Assembly (NCBI GenBank): GCA_964612675.1
Contig: CAZTDD010000004.1
Span: 48,476-112,475, forward strand
From: CAZTDD01 sp964612675
Lineage (GTDB): Bacteria; Hinthialibacterota; Hinthialibacteria; Hinthialibacterales; JAKPRU01
DNA length: 64,000 nt
Direction: 5' to 3'
Shown in pieces: positions 42,047 to 49,140 of this stretch. Made by a program: the position numbers and the translations under genes. The first letter of the stretch is position 1; every line of letters starts with the position of its first letter. The notes under the pieces were generated by a model, which did no database searches, was not told the origin of the DNA, and saw only the letters and a program-made list of their open reading frames with translations.

Positions 42047-42332
42047 CGTGCTGGTGCACGCCGATTACTATGCCCGTCATTGGTATTCGGCCCGGTGTTA
42101 CGCGCGCGAATATCTCAGATCGATTGGAAACGGCGACGAGAACCTCTCCGAAGCAGTCTCCGCCTATGAGGAAGTCGCGTCTCGTCTCCGTCCGGTTTGG
42201 GAATCGTGCTCAAAGAAAGAACGACCGACGGATAAGGAAACTCCGCTTGGTCTCGCACAGTGTATCCGGGATGCGAAGAAGGCAGAAGAAACGGGAATCG
42301 AAAGTATCAGGAAATACCTGGCATCTTCGTGA
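42035..42332 (+). pseudogene. C-terminal fragment of an unidentified helical protein
   Basis: In a third frame, right after the HEPN remnant, about 99 residues are open to 42332: DDVLVHADYYARHWYSARCY, later AYEEVASRLRPVWES and AKKAEETGIESIRKYLAS. It looks like the helical C-terminus of a soluble protein, with no start of its own (the only candidate is GTG 42015). Its family is unknown to me. It could be a piece of a different gene fused to HEPN by deletion, or an extended HEPN tail. Confidence 0.45.
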
Positions 42333-42371
42333 CGCTTTTGCACCGAGACGCATATACAGGAGACGCTTACG

Positions 42372-43535
42372 TTGAAAGTCGCCCATTTGGAGATGCTTTC
42401 AGGGGTGTCCGGCGAGCTGTTGCTCGGTGCGTTGATCGATTTGGGGGTCAAGACCGAGGATCTGGTCTCGGCGCTCGGGCCATCGTTTGCCGTAGATCTG
42501 ACAGGTCGAAAGGTCAGTCCAGGGGGAGTTGCCGCCACCCAGGTCCAAATCGCGGCACCGAAATCCAGAGAGATCTCTTTCAGGGAAACTCAAGAGATCC
42601 CTCGTGAAATGTCGCTCGCGGCTGGCGTCGCCGAGAGGTCCGAGAGGATACTCAGGAGGCTGGCTGAAGCCACAGCGGCCGCACACGGAATGAATCTCCT
42701 GGAGGTCCAGTTCCGGATGGAGGCGGTAATCGAGACCGTCCTTGTAGTGACGGGACTCCATCTTCTGGAGGTCGAGCAGGTCTCGGCATCCGAGATTCAT
42801 CTCGGCCGAGGCAAAATCGACATCGGAGACACCCGGTTCTTGCCTCCCGATCCGATTGTCTCTCGTCTGTTGACTGGATTTCGGATCGTTGCGGGCACAG
42901 TGGAAAAGTCGTTGGTGACTCCCGTTGGCGCGGCGCTGGTCGCAGAACTCTGCGACGGGTCGATGTCTCTGCCGTCGCTTCAGCTGACCGGGGTCGGTAT
43001 AGGTGCGGGTAACTTCGATATTGAGGAACATCCGCATATACTCCGTATTCTCACGGGTCATACGGTTTCGGGAAGTCCGAGCGAAGTTGTCGTGATCGAA
43101 TCGCAGATCGACGATATGGTCCCGGAAGCCTATGAAATTCTTATGGAAGACGCATTTCGGACAGGGGCGTTGGATGTGATGTTCACACCGGTGCAGATGA
43201 AACGAAATCGTCCGGGGACATTGGTGACTGTGCTGTCTCCGGTCGGTTTGGAAGAACCTCTCGCGCAGTTGTTGCTCCGAGAGAGCACTACGGTCGGTGT
43301 GCGTTTTCGACGGATGGAGCGGCGGGTTTTGCAACGCGAGTCGGTGACCGTAGAAACGAAGTGGGGGCCGGTTCGCGGGAAAGTCGTATGGGGTGCGGGG
43401 GTTGCACGACGCTTCAAGCCGGAATATGTCGATTGCCGAAGGCTTCATATGGAGCACGGGGTACCGTTTTTGGAAATCGCGGCGGCTGCGCAGCGGGCGT
43501 ATGATGAGATTGAGGGGAGCGCATGTCCATCCTAA
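42372..43535 (+). CDS. LarC-like protein with degenerate N-terminal domain
   Basis: A 387-residue protein of the LarC family, which inserts nickel into the pincer cofactor of lactate racemase-type enzymes. The C-terminal half is well conserved (IDDMVPEAYEILMEDAFRTG; PVQMKRNRPGTLVTVL; ERRVLQRESVTVET). In the N-terminal half key residues are lost: the GxSGDM opening is GVSGEL; the family motif HFHEVGAxDxIVD is replaced by VQFRMEAVIETVL; the His-rich linker and the later HGxxPVPAP motif are absent. No larA, larB or larE lies nearby. It may have a new function. Start TTG 42372 has AGGAG about nine bases upstream. It overlaps the next gene by 13 bases. Confidence 0.8.
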   Translation: MKVAHLEMLSGVSGELLLGALIDLGVKTEDLVSALGPSFAVDLTGRKVSPGGVAATQVQIAAPKSREISFRETQEIPREMSLAAGVAERSERILRRLAEATAAAHGMNLLEVQFRMEAVIETVLVVTGLHLLEVEQVSASEIHLGRGKIDIGDTRFLPPDPIVSRLLTGFRIVAGTVEKSLVTPVGAALVAELCDGSMSLPSLQLTGVGIGAGNFDIEEHPHILRILTGHTVSGSPSEVVVIESQIDDMVPEAYEILMEDAFRTGALDVMFTPVQMKRNRPGTLVTVLSPVGLEEPLAQLLLRESTTVGVRFRRMERRVLQRESVTVETKWGPVRGKVVWGAGVARRFKPEYVDCRRLHMEHGVPFLEIAAAAQRAYDEIEGSACPS

Positions 43536-44575
43536 AAGACGTCAAAATCTGGATCGGCCTGCTCATCAGCGGAGTCAGTCTGTATTTTTTCACACGGGAC
43601 GTGGTTTGGTCCGAAGTTTGGCAAACCGTTCTCACGGTTTCGTGGATTCTGTTCATTCCCTCGATTTTTCTGAATTTTGTGAACATTTATCTGCGTGCCA
43701 TTCGGTGGCGTTCGTTTCTCGGCAAGCCGCCGGAACCGGTGAACCGTCTGTTCGGTCTTATGTTGATTTGCTTCATGGGAAACAGCATTCTTCCCGCCCG
43801 GGCCGGCGAGCTGATCCGGGGTATTCTTCTGGCGCATAAAAGCACGCGGCGTTTTACGGAAATCCTGGCAACAGTTGTTGTCGAGCGGGTCTTTGACTTC
43901 GCAGGTATCCTTGTAGGGCTTGGGGTTGTACTGGCTTTGGCTCCGTTCCCGGTCGATCAGGAGGGTCAGCTGGCGTTTATCATCCAGACGGGCGGAAAAG
44001 CGTCGCTTTTCTTCGTGTCGGCGGTCGCGGTTGTCCTGCTTATCATGACCTATCTGCCCACGTGGAGCTATCGCGTGGTTAGCATTCTTGTCCGGCCGCT
44101 CCCGCGAGAGGTTTTGGGAAAACCCTTCCGGCAGAGAATCCTCGATATGACGGTCTCATTCGAGAAGGGGCTATCCACGTTTCGGCGTCCCGGTTCGCTT
44201 CTTTGGACCACGTTTCTCACACTTGTCCTCTGGCTGATCCTGGCCTGGTCGGAATATGTGATGGTGCAGGCGTTCGGCCTTTCCGATACGATCCCGTTTC
44301 TTGGTGGTATCCTGATTATGGTGGCGATCTGTTTAGCCGCAGCTGTCCCCAGCGCCCCCGGTTATGTCGGCCTTTATCAGTTGGCTGCGAAAGCCGTTCT
44401 GGTTGAATTGTACGGAGTCAAACCGGGCGTTGCGGCGGCCTTCGCCATTGTATTGTGGCTCAGTCAAATCATCCCGATTATCATCGCGGGACTGATATCG
44501 CTCAACTGGATGAATATCGCATTCGGCGAGATGATCCATGCCAAGGAAGAAGCCTCCGTCAGCGAATCTTTGTAA
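43523..44575 (+). CDS. UPF0104 / MprF flippase-like membrane protein
   Basis: A 350-residue integral membrane protein with about eight membrane segments, of the lysylphosphatidylglycerol synthase transmembrane-region family (UPF0104). Diagnostic parts are LRAIRWRSFL, the loop GNSILPARAGELIRG, VVVERVFDFAGI and PSAPGYVGLYQLAA near the end. Relatives flip lipids or act in envelope polysaccharide transport, but no catalytic domain is attached. It overlaps larC-like by 13 and tilS by 38 bases, so the three are an operon. The substrate is unknown. Confidence 0.85.
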   Translation: MSILKDVKIWIGLLISGVSLYFFTRDVVWSEVWQTVLTVSWILFIPSIFLNFVNIYLRAIRWRSFLGKPPEPVNRLFGLMLICFMGNSILPARAGELIRGILLAHKSTRRFTEILATVVVERVFDFAGILVGLGVVLALAPFPVDQEGQLAFIIQTGGKASLFFVSAVAVVLLIMTYLPTWSYRVVSILVRPLPREVLGKPFRQRILDMTVSFEKGLSTFRRPGSLLWTTFLTLVLWLILAWSEYVMVQAFGLSDTIPFLGGILIMVAICLAAAVPSAPGYVGLYQLAAKAVLVELYGVKPGVAAAFAIVLWLSQIIPIIIAGLISLNWMNIAFGEMIHAKEEASVSESL

Positions 44576-45620
44576 ACCCCATTATTCCACAGATTCCCTC
44601 TCGCCTGCCGGTTCCGTCATCGCGAAGGTCCGTGAGACGATTTCCAAATACGATATGCTTGAAGGTTGTACCGGTGTGGTGGCGGCTGTCTCCGGCGGTG
44701 CGGATTCGATTACCTTGTTACTCGCACTAAACGCACTTGCCGCCGAACACTCCCTCCATTTGCGTGTCGCACACCTGAATCACGGTTTACGCGGGGACGA
44801 GTCGGATGAAGACGAGCGATTTGTCAAACGGCTGGCGAACGAACTCGGTCTGCCGTTCCATCGCAAGCGGGTCGATGTGCGTAAACAGGCCTTCGAGCGC
44901 CGAGAAAACCTGGAGTCGGTTGCGCGGGAGGAACGGTACCGGTTCCTCACGAATCTCGCGAAACGAAACAAATGTGAAGCGGTTGCGACAGGACACACAT
45001 TGGACGATCAGGCGGAGACGGTGCTGCATCACCTCGTCCGTTCAACCGGCATTGACGGGCTCACAGGAGTTGCGCCGGTCTCGGGGTACTACGGTGTCCG
45101 GGTCATTCGACCGCTGTTAGATGTAACACGTGGCGAATTGATCCATTTCCTGCAGCAGGTTGGGTACGAGTACCGAACGGACGCGACGAACTTCGATGTT
45201 TCGCTGACCCGGAACTATATCCGTCACGAGATTGTTCCCCGGCTTGAGCACGTCAATCCGAGGGTTCGAGAAGCGTTGGGACGACTTGCGGAGATCGCGC
45301 GGGAAGAGGTGTCTGCGTGGGAACGGGAAGAGAGCGAATGGCTCAATATTCACAGTGATCATTTCGATGGAGGAATTCAAATTGATCGTGAAGCGTTCTG
45401 TGCATTGTCCAAAGCCGCCCAGCGACGGATTGTTCGGCGTCTGCTTGATGAATGTACGCCCGAGCTCCATCCGACTTTAGAGATCGTCGATTCGATTCGC
45501 GAACTGGCGGTCTCCCAGAAGGGGGGGCGAAAACGGACGCTGCGAGGGCATGCGGTGGTGACACGGCGAAAGGATCAGCTCGTGTTTTCTTCCCTAAAAT
45601 CCGTTACCGAATGTCGATAA
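44538..45620 (+). CDS. tilS: tRNA(Ile)-lysidine synthetase
   Basis: A 360-residue N-type ATP pyrophosphatase that converts C34 of tRNA-Ile(CAU) to lysidine, an essential step for reading AUA. The PP-loop is SGGADS (52-57). Further family motifs are HLNHGLRGDESDEDE, VATGHTLDDQAETVL, GLTGVAP and TRNYIRHEIVPRL. The length is in the normal range (about 300-430). The C-terminus ends TECR, and its last codons and TAA stop (45618-45620) are supplied by the left end of a palindromic element. ATG 44538 overlaps the upstream gene by 38 bases. Confidence 0.95.
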   Translation: MPRKKPPSANLCKPHYSTDSLSPAGSVIAKVRETISKYDMLEGCTGVVAAVSGGADSITLLLALNALAAEHSLHLRVAHLNHGLRGDESDEDERFVKRLANELGLPFHRKRVDVRKQAFERRENLESVAREERYRFLTNLAKRNKCEAVATGHTLDDQAETVLHHLVRSTGIDGLTGVAPVSGYYGVRVIRPLLDVTRGELIHFLQQVGYEYRTDATNFDVSLTRNYIRHEIVPRLEHVNPRVREALGRLAEIAREEVSAWEREESEWLNIHSDHFDGGIQIDREAFCALSKAAQRRIVRRLLDECTPELHPTLEIVDSIRELAVSQKGGRKRTLRGHAVVTRRKDQLVFSSLKSVTECR

Positions 45621-45750
45621 GTGAATCCTATAGTGAAACGATACCGGGAGGGCGAAGCTCCCGCTGAGCCGCCTGTAGGAAGGGGAATCCGGCTCAGCAG
45701 GAGCTTCGCCCTCCCGCGAAAAACGAGCGTGTACTTGACTTAATGACATT
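45610..45750. mobile_element. Palindromic miniature element, copy B (between convergent genes)
   Basis: Ends are AATGTCGATAAGT (left) and GACTTAATGACATT (right), an inverted pair matching the complete copy at 48710-48849. The core is a large inverted repeat, with arms 45646-45671 and 45690-45715. The right arm is identical over 26 bases to copy A. The left end contains the tilS stop codon. The right end contains the TAA stop (45749-45751) of the opposing DUF2723 gene. The hairpin could end transcription from both sides. Confidence 0.8.
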
Positions 45751-47233
45751 AGTCCGTCACTCGCCGATAGAGCACCGCCTCGCGACTGGCGTCCGGATAA
45801 TCGTAGAACAAGACCGGCTCGAAACGCTCTTTCGGCAACGAAAAGAGCTCGGGACAATCCGCGAAAAAGACGTTCAATCCGACGGGGATCTCAAGGCCGC
45901 ACTCGACCAGCGGCGAAACTCCCGCTAAATACGCAGCCAACTCCTGCGGCTCCCATTCCTGCGCTGTATAAATGTGTTCCTCGGGTCGTCGGAGTTCCTT
46001 CACCCACAAGTGATACCGGAAATAATGCGCCACTTGGTAAATCTCGGTAATCAAAACACTGTCCTGCGGAACGAAACGGATAATACGTTCCGTCACACGC
46101 TGCGGGAGAACATTCTCGCTTTGATCGACCAGTTGCCAATTCGAAACGATGAGAATCGGAAACAAAAGCAACAAAAACGCACGAGCCATACGCAACGAAT
46201 ATCTTTCAACAACCACCCGCATCCCTTCCGCAATCCAAAAGACTGCCAGAAAGAAACACGGTAGAGCAAACACCTTTGCGTCATCCACACGGTACCCCGC
46301 GGCGAAAATTGCTTTCAGGATTATCGCAGGGAAGGTGAGCCAAAATAGCGGCCGGTTCCTGTTCAACAGCGACCACGCGCCTAGGATCGCGAAAATACAA
46401 CCCGGCAGGAAGAATTGAAAATAAAAGAGTGACAGAAACCAGTGCGTTTGGTTGTACCAGAGTTCGCTCCAGGAAAACCCCATCATCCGACTATGGAATT
46501 TCGCACCAGAAGCGAACCGTAGAAAATCGCCGAGGGTATAGATAGGCACTTCGATATACGGACACTCGGAACGTGTGCGAATAAACAGATAGGCATATTG
46601 CGACAGCGACAGCAGAACAAAACCGATACAGCTCAGCCAAAACATCTTCCGCCGAAACACGCGGCAATCGACTAAACAGAAGAACAGAACGAAGCCCGGC
46701 AACAGAAAAATCGAACTTGCATGATTGCCGAACGAAACCGCGTAAAGAAAGAGAGTCGCAACCAGCCAGCGATCCTCTCGCTCTCTTTGCCAACGAACCG
46801 CGCAATAGAGAATTCCCACCAGGAACAGAACCTGAAGCGCATACACCTCGGCGACGATACACTGACTCCAGAACCGTCGGCTGAACGCAAACAAAAGAGT
46901 CGCCGCGGAGGCCACAACCGCATCCCCTGTAAGTCGGCGTAAAATAAAGAACAATACCGCCACGGCACCCGCACCGATGACCGCCGACAACAGGTTCTGG
47001 CCGTAGGCCGGTTCTTGCCAAGGCAGAAGACTCACGAGATGATTTAGCAGAAGATACTGCGGATAGCCTGTCGTGTGCGGAACACCGAGAATATGACCGA
47101 GAAAGTGAAACTTGGCCGTATCGCCCCGGTACCCGGTACCCGGCAGAAGAGTAAACGAATAGATGACGAACGGGACCAGAAAATGGACCGCGAAGAGAAA
47201 TAGATCCCGCCGGTTGTGTGTGGTGGATTTCAT
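45749..47233 (-). CDS. DUF2723-type multi-pass membrane protein
   Basis: A 494-residue integral membrane protein with about ten membrane segments. The pattern near the start, LPGTGYRGDTAKFHFLGHI, followed by GVPHTTGYPQYLLLNHLVSL, is the DUF2723 (GT39-related) signature, with the acidic loop residue expected of polyprenol-phosphate-sugar glycosyltransferases. It probably transfers a mannose- or similar sugar outside the membrane. The C-terminal soluble part (about 390-494) is unassigned. ATG 47233 is chosen; upstream residues to 47479 lie in repeat sequence. The stop codon comes from the palindromic element at 45610-45750. Confidence 0.82.
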   Translation of the reverse strand: MKSTTHNRRDLFLFAVHFLVPFVIYSFTLLPGTGYRGDTAKFHFLGHILGVPHTTGYPQYLLLNHLVSLLPWQEPAYGQNLLSAVIGAGAVAVLFFILRRLTGDAVVASAATLLFAFSRRFWSQCIVAEVYALQVLFLVGILYCAVRWQREREDRWLVATLFLYAVSFGNHASSIFLLPGFVLFFCLVDCRVFRRKMFWLSCIGFVLLSLSQYAYLFIRTRSECPYIEVPIYTLGDFLRFASGAKFHSRMMGFSWSELWYNQTHWFLSLFYFQFFLPGCIFAILGAWSLLNRNRPLFWLTFPAIILKAIFAAGYRVDDAKVFALPCFFLAVFWIAEGMRVVVERYSLRMARAFLLLLFPILIVSNWQLVDQSENVLPQRVTERIIRFVPQDSVLITEIYQVAHYFRYHLWVKELRRPEEHIYTAQEWEPQELAAYLAGVSPLVECGLEIPVGLNVFFADCPELFSLPKERFEPVLFYDYPDASREAVLYRRVTD

Positions 47234-47326
47234 GGCAACACAAATGATACGCGAGTCGGGATGTTTCGAACAGATGGGAGCGGTAGTATTGAACACCATT
47301 GAGCTAGCAACCTTTAGATTCTCGTC

Positions 47327-47395
47327 GGGAGGGCGAACCTCCGGTGAGCCGTTTGCCATTTCAGACGAGCGGCTCGGCGGGAGCCACGCCCTCCC
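47327..47395. repeat. Palindromic miniature element, copy C (core only)
   Basis: GGGAGGGCGAACCTCCGGTG at 47327 onward pairs with CGGCTCGGCGGGAGCCACGC at 47370-47395. Both arms match the other copies, but no AATGTCATTAAG ends were found. It lies between the divergent DUF2723 and PfkB genes. Confidence 0.65.
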
Positions 47396-47413
47396 GAGAA
47401 AATGCCCGCAAAT

Positions 47414-47498
47414 CGTCATTCCGAGGAGCGAAGCGACGCGGGAATCTCCCCGTTGAATCGGACAAAACGAGATGGCCACGCTTCGCTCGCCATGACGG
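47414..47498. repeat. Second palindromic repeat type next to copy C
   Basis: CGTCATTCCGAGGAGCGAAG at the left and CTTCGCTCGCCATGACG at the right form an inverted pair with a spacer of about 48 bases. This CGTCATTCCGAG ... CGCCATGACG pattern resembles repeats I have seen in other candidate-phylum genomes. It is different from the 140-bp family. Only this copy was seen in the window. Confidence 0.55.
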
Positions 47499-47580
47499 CA
47501 ACGGAGACCGCGTCTTCTTTCTTAAATCAGCGGCATCGACGGTCTGGGCTCGCGGGAAAACGCTTTTGAGAATTGATCCG

Positions 47581-48561
47581 ATGAAGATCAGCGTGATAGG
47601 AACAATCAACTACGATCACATTTTTCTCCCCGACGAACCGGAGGAACGGACCTCATTCGGCGGGATTCTCTATAACTCGATTCGGTTGGCTGTGTTGTTC
47701 GGCGACCGCGCGGAGATCTATCCGGTGAGCCGTATCGGACGAAACCACCGCGACCCCATCGCACAAATGTTATCCGATTATCCCTCGATCCGGCTGGATG
47801 GTCTTCTGGACAGTCCGCTCGGGACCAACGAGGCGTATCTCTACTTCACCGACAGCAAAAACCGCAGCGAACGGATTATCCTCCATGCGGAGCCCCTGGC
47901 ACAGGACGATATCGAACCGTTCCTCGATTCGGATTTCATTCATTTCAATTTCATCTCCGGCAAGGAAGTCAATAAAGAGACTTTTCATATACTGGCCAGA
48001 CAAACAGAGGCCGATCTATCAATGGATATCCACAACCTCATCGGTAATTTCGAGTTGGATGGGATTCCATCGAAACGCGTCTTCACCGATTGGCCCGAGT
48101 GGGTTGCGCCGTTGGAATTTGTACAGATGAATGAAACGGAGGCTTCTTTTCTAGTGGGCGATGAAGTTTTCACTGATGCGGAGCGCTTGATTCCAATCGG
48201 TGTGAATCTGGTTGAGGCGGGACCGCGCTCGGCGCTGATAACGCTTGGAAAGGATGGTGCGATTGTGGTGTACCGCCGGGACGATTCAACTTTCGCCGCG
48301 TACGTACCTGGGACCTCGCATCAGCCGGTCAATACAACGGGATGCGGTGATGCGTTCTCCTCCGGTTATCGATTCGCTCTATGTGAAGGGCTTGATCCGC
48401 TTCGCGCTACACTTTTCGCGAATACTGTTGCCGGAATGAACGCAGCGACAGAAGGGATCGGTGAGAGCAGGCCGGTGGAGGATTACTGGCGGGAGATGCG
48501 GGATGAATATGGGGAGCTACTCGCGCGAATTGAGTCCGGCTGGTGTGGGGACGGTGTTTAG
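47581..48561 (+). CDS. PfkB-family sugar kinase
   Basis: A 326-residue kinase of the ribokinase/PfkB family. The N-terminus MKISVIGTINYDHIF and the C-terminal signature NTTGCGDAFSSGYRF, with catalytic Asp in GCGDAF, are clear. FVQMNETEASFL and SALITLGKDGAIVV are the nucleotide-side motifs. It phosphorylates a sugar, nucleoside or sugar acid in the cytoplasm, but the acceptor cannot be told. The usual GG(A/x)N near the N-terminus is replaced by FGGILYNS. ATG 47581 is chosen over the longer frame, which would run through two repeats. Confidence 0.85.
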   Translation: MKISVIGTINYDHIFLPDEPEERTSFGGILYNSIRLAVLFGDRAEIYPVSRIGRNHRDPIAQMLSDYPSIRLDGLLDSPLGTNEAYLYFTDSKNRSERIILHAEPLAQDDIEPFLDSDFIHFNFISGKEVNKETFHILARQTEADLSMDIHNLIGNFELDGIPSKRVFTDWPEWVAPLEFVQMNETEASFLVGDEVFTDAERLIPIGVNLVEAGPRSALITLGKDGAIVVYRRDDSTFAAYVPGTSHQPVNTTGCGDAFSSGYRFALCEGLDPLRATLFANTVAGMNAATEGIGESRPVEDYWREMRDEYGELLARIESGWCGDGV

Positions 48562-48690
48562 ACTGAAGATTCTGAGATTTGCGATATACTTCGGATTGCG
48601 AGGGGTTGTGCACATTGGGTTGGCTTCCTGACAGCCGTCTGAGATGAACGGGGTGGCAAAAAGCCGATGAGAGTGGGAAAACAGAAATCT

Positions 48691-48945
48691 TCAACCCCCT
48701 CTGTATCTCAATGTCATTAAGTTAGGAAAGGGCGAAGCCGTCTACTGGGAGGGCGAGGCTCCCGCCGAGCCGAAATGAAGAAAAATGCGGCTCACCAGGA
48801 GGTTCGCCCTCCCCTCGCTCCTTCTCTGAAACTTAACTTAATGACATTGCTCTGTATCTCCCCCAGGCTTGGGGGAGAAGATGCTGCAGACACGCTCGTT
48901 TCTTTTTCCTCCCCCGAAGATCGGGGGAGGTTAGGAGGGGGTTGA
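48691..48945. repeat. Large palindromic repeat, interrupted by copy D
   Basis: TCAACCCCCT at 48691-48700 and AGGGGGTTGA at 48936-48945 are perfect inverted ends. Inside are two further hairpins, CCCCCAGGCTTGGGGG and CCTCCCCCGAAGATCGGGGG. If copy D and one copy of its 11-bp flank are removed, a compact element of about 105 bp remains. It is an older repeat into which the miniature element inserted. Confidence 0.65.
48710..48849. mobile_element. Palindromic miniature element, copy D (complete, with target duplication)
   Basis: The best copy of the family. Ends are AATGTCATTAAGTTAGG and CTTAACTTAATGACATT, 16 of 17 bases inverted-complementary. The core arms are 48747-48772 and 48788-48813. CTCTGTATCTC occurs directly on both sides (48699-48709 and 48850-48860), so an 11-bp target duplication is likely. 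It has no coding capacity, so it must rely on a transposase elsewhere. Confidence 0.82.
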
Positions 48946-49140
48946 GGTCTGCATCGCGTACTTTTTACCGCACTGCCAAGATTGCCGAGGAAGAACGTGT
49001 TCACACCCTCCGATTGAACGACTTAGCGCGCCAATGTCGCAGATCTTTCTGGTTGTCCGGCAGTTGTATTCCAAAACGGATAGCGAGAAGGTGGAGAGTC
49101 CAATCATGAGCACCACATTGAGAGAGAGGAAGGTCCGTAG

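Noticed and set aside
42399..43457. 352-residue open frame on the minus strand opposite the larC-like gene
   Set aside because: Composition is typical of antisense shadow; the LarC-like frame has clear homology and a ribosome site.
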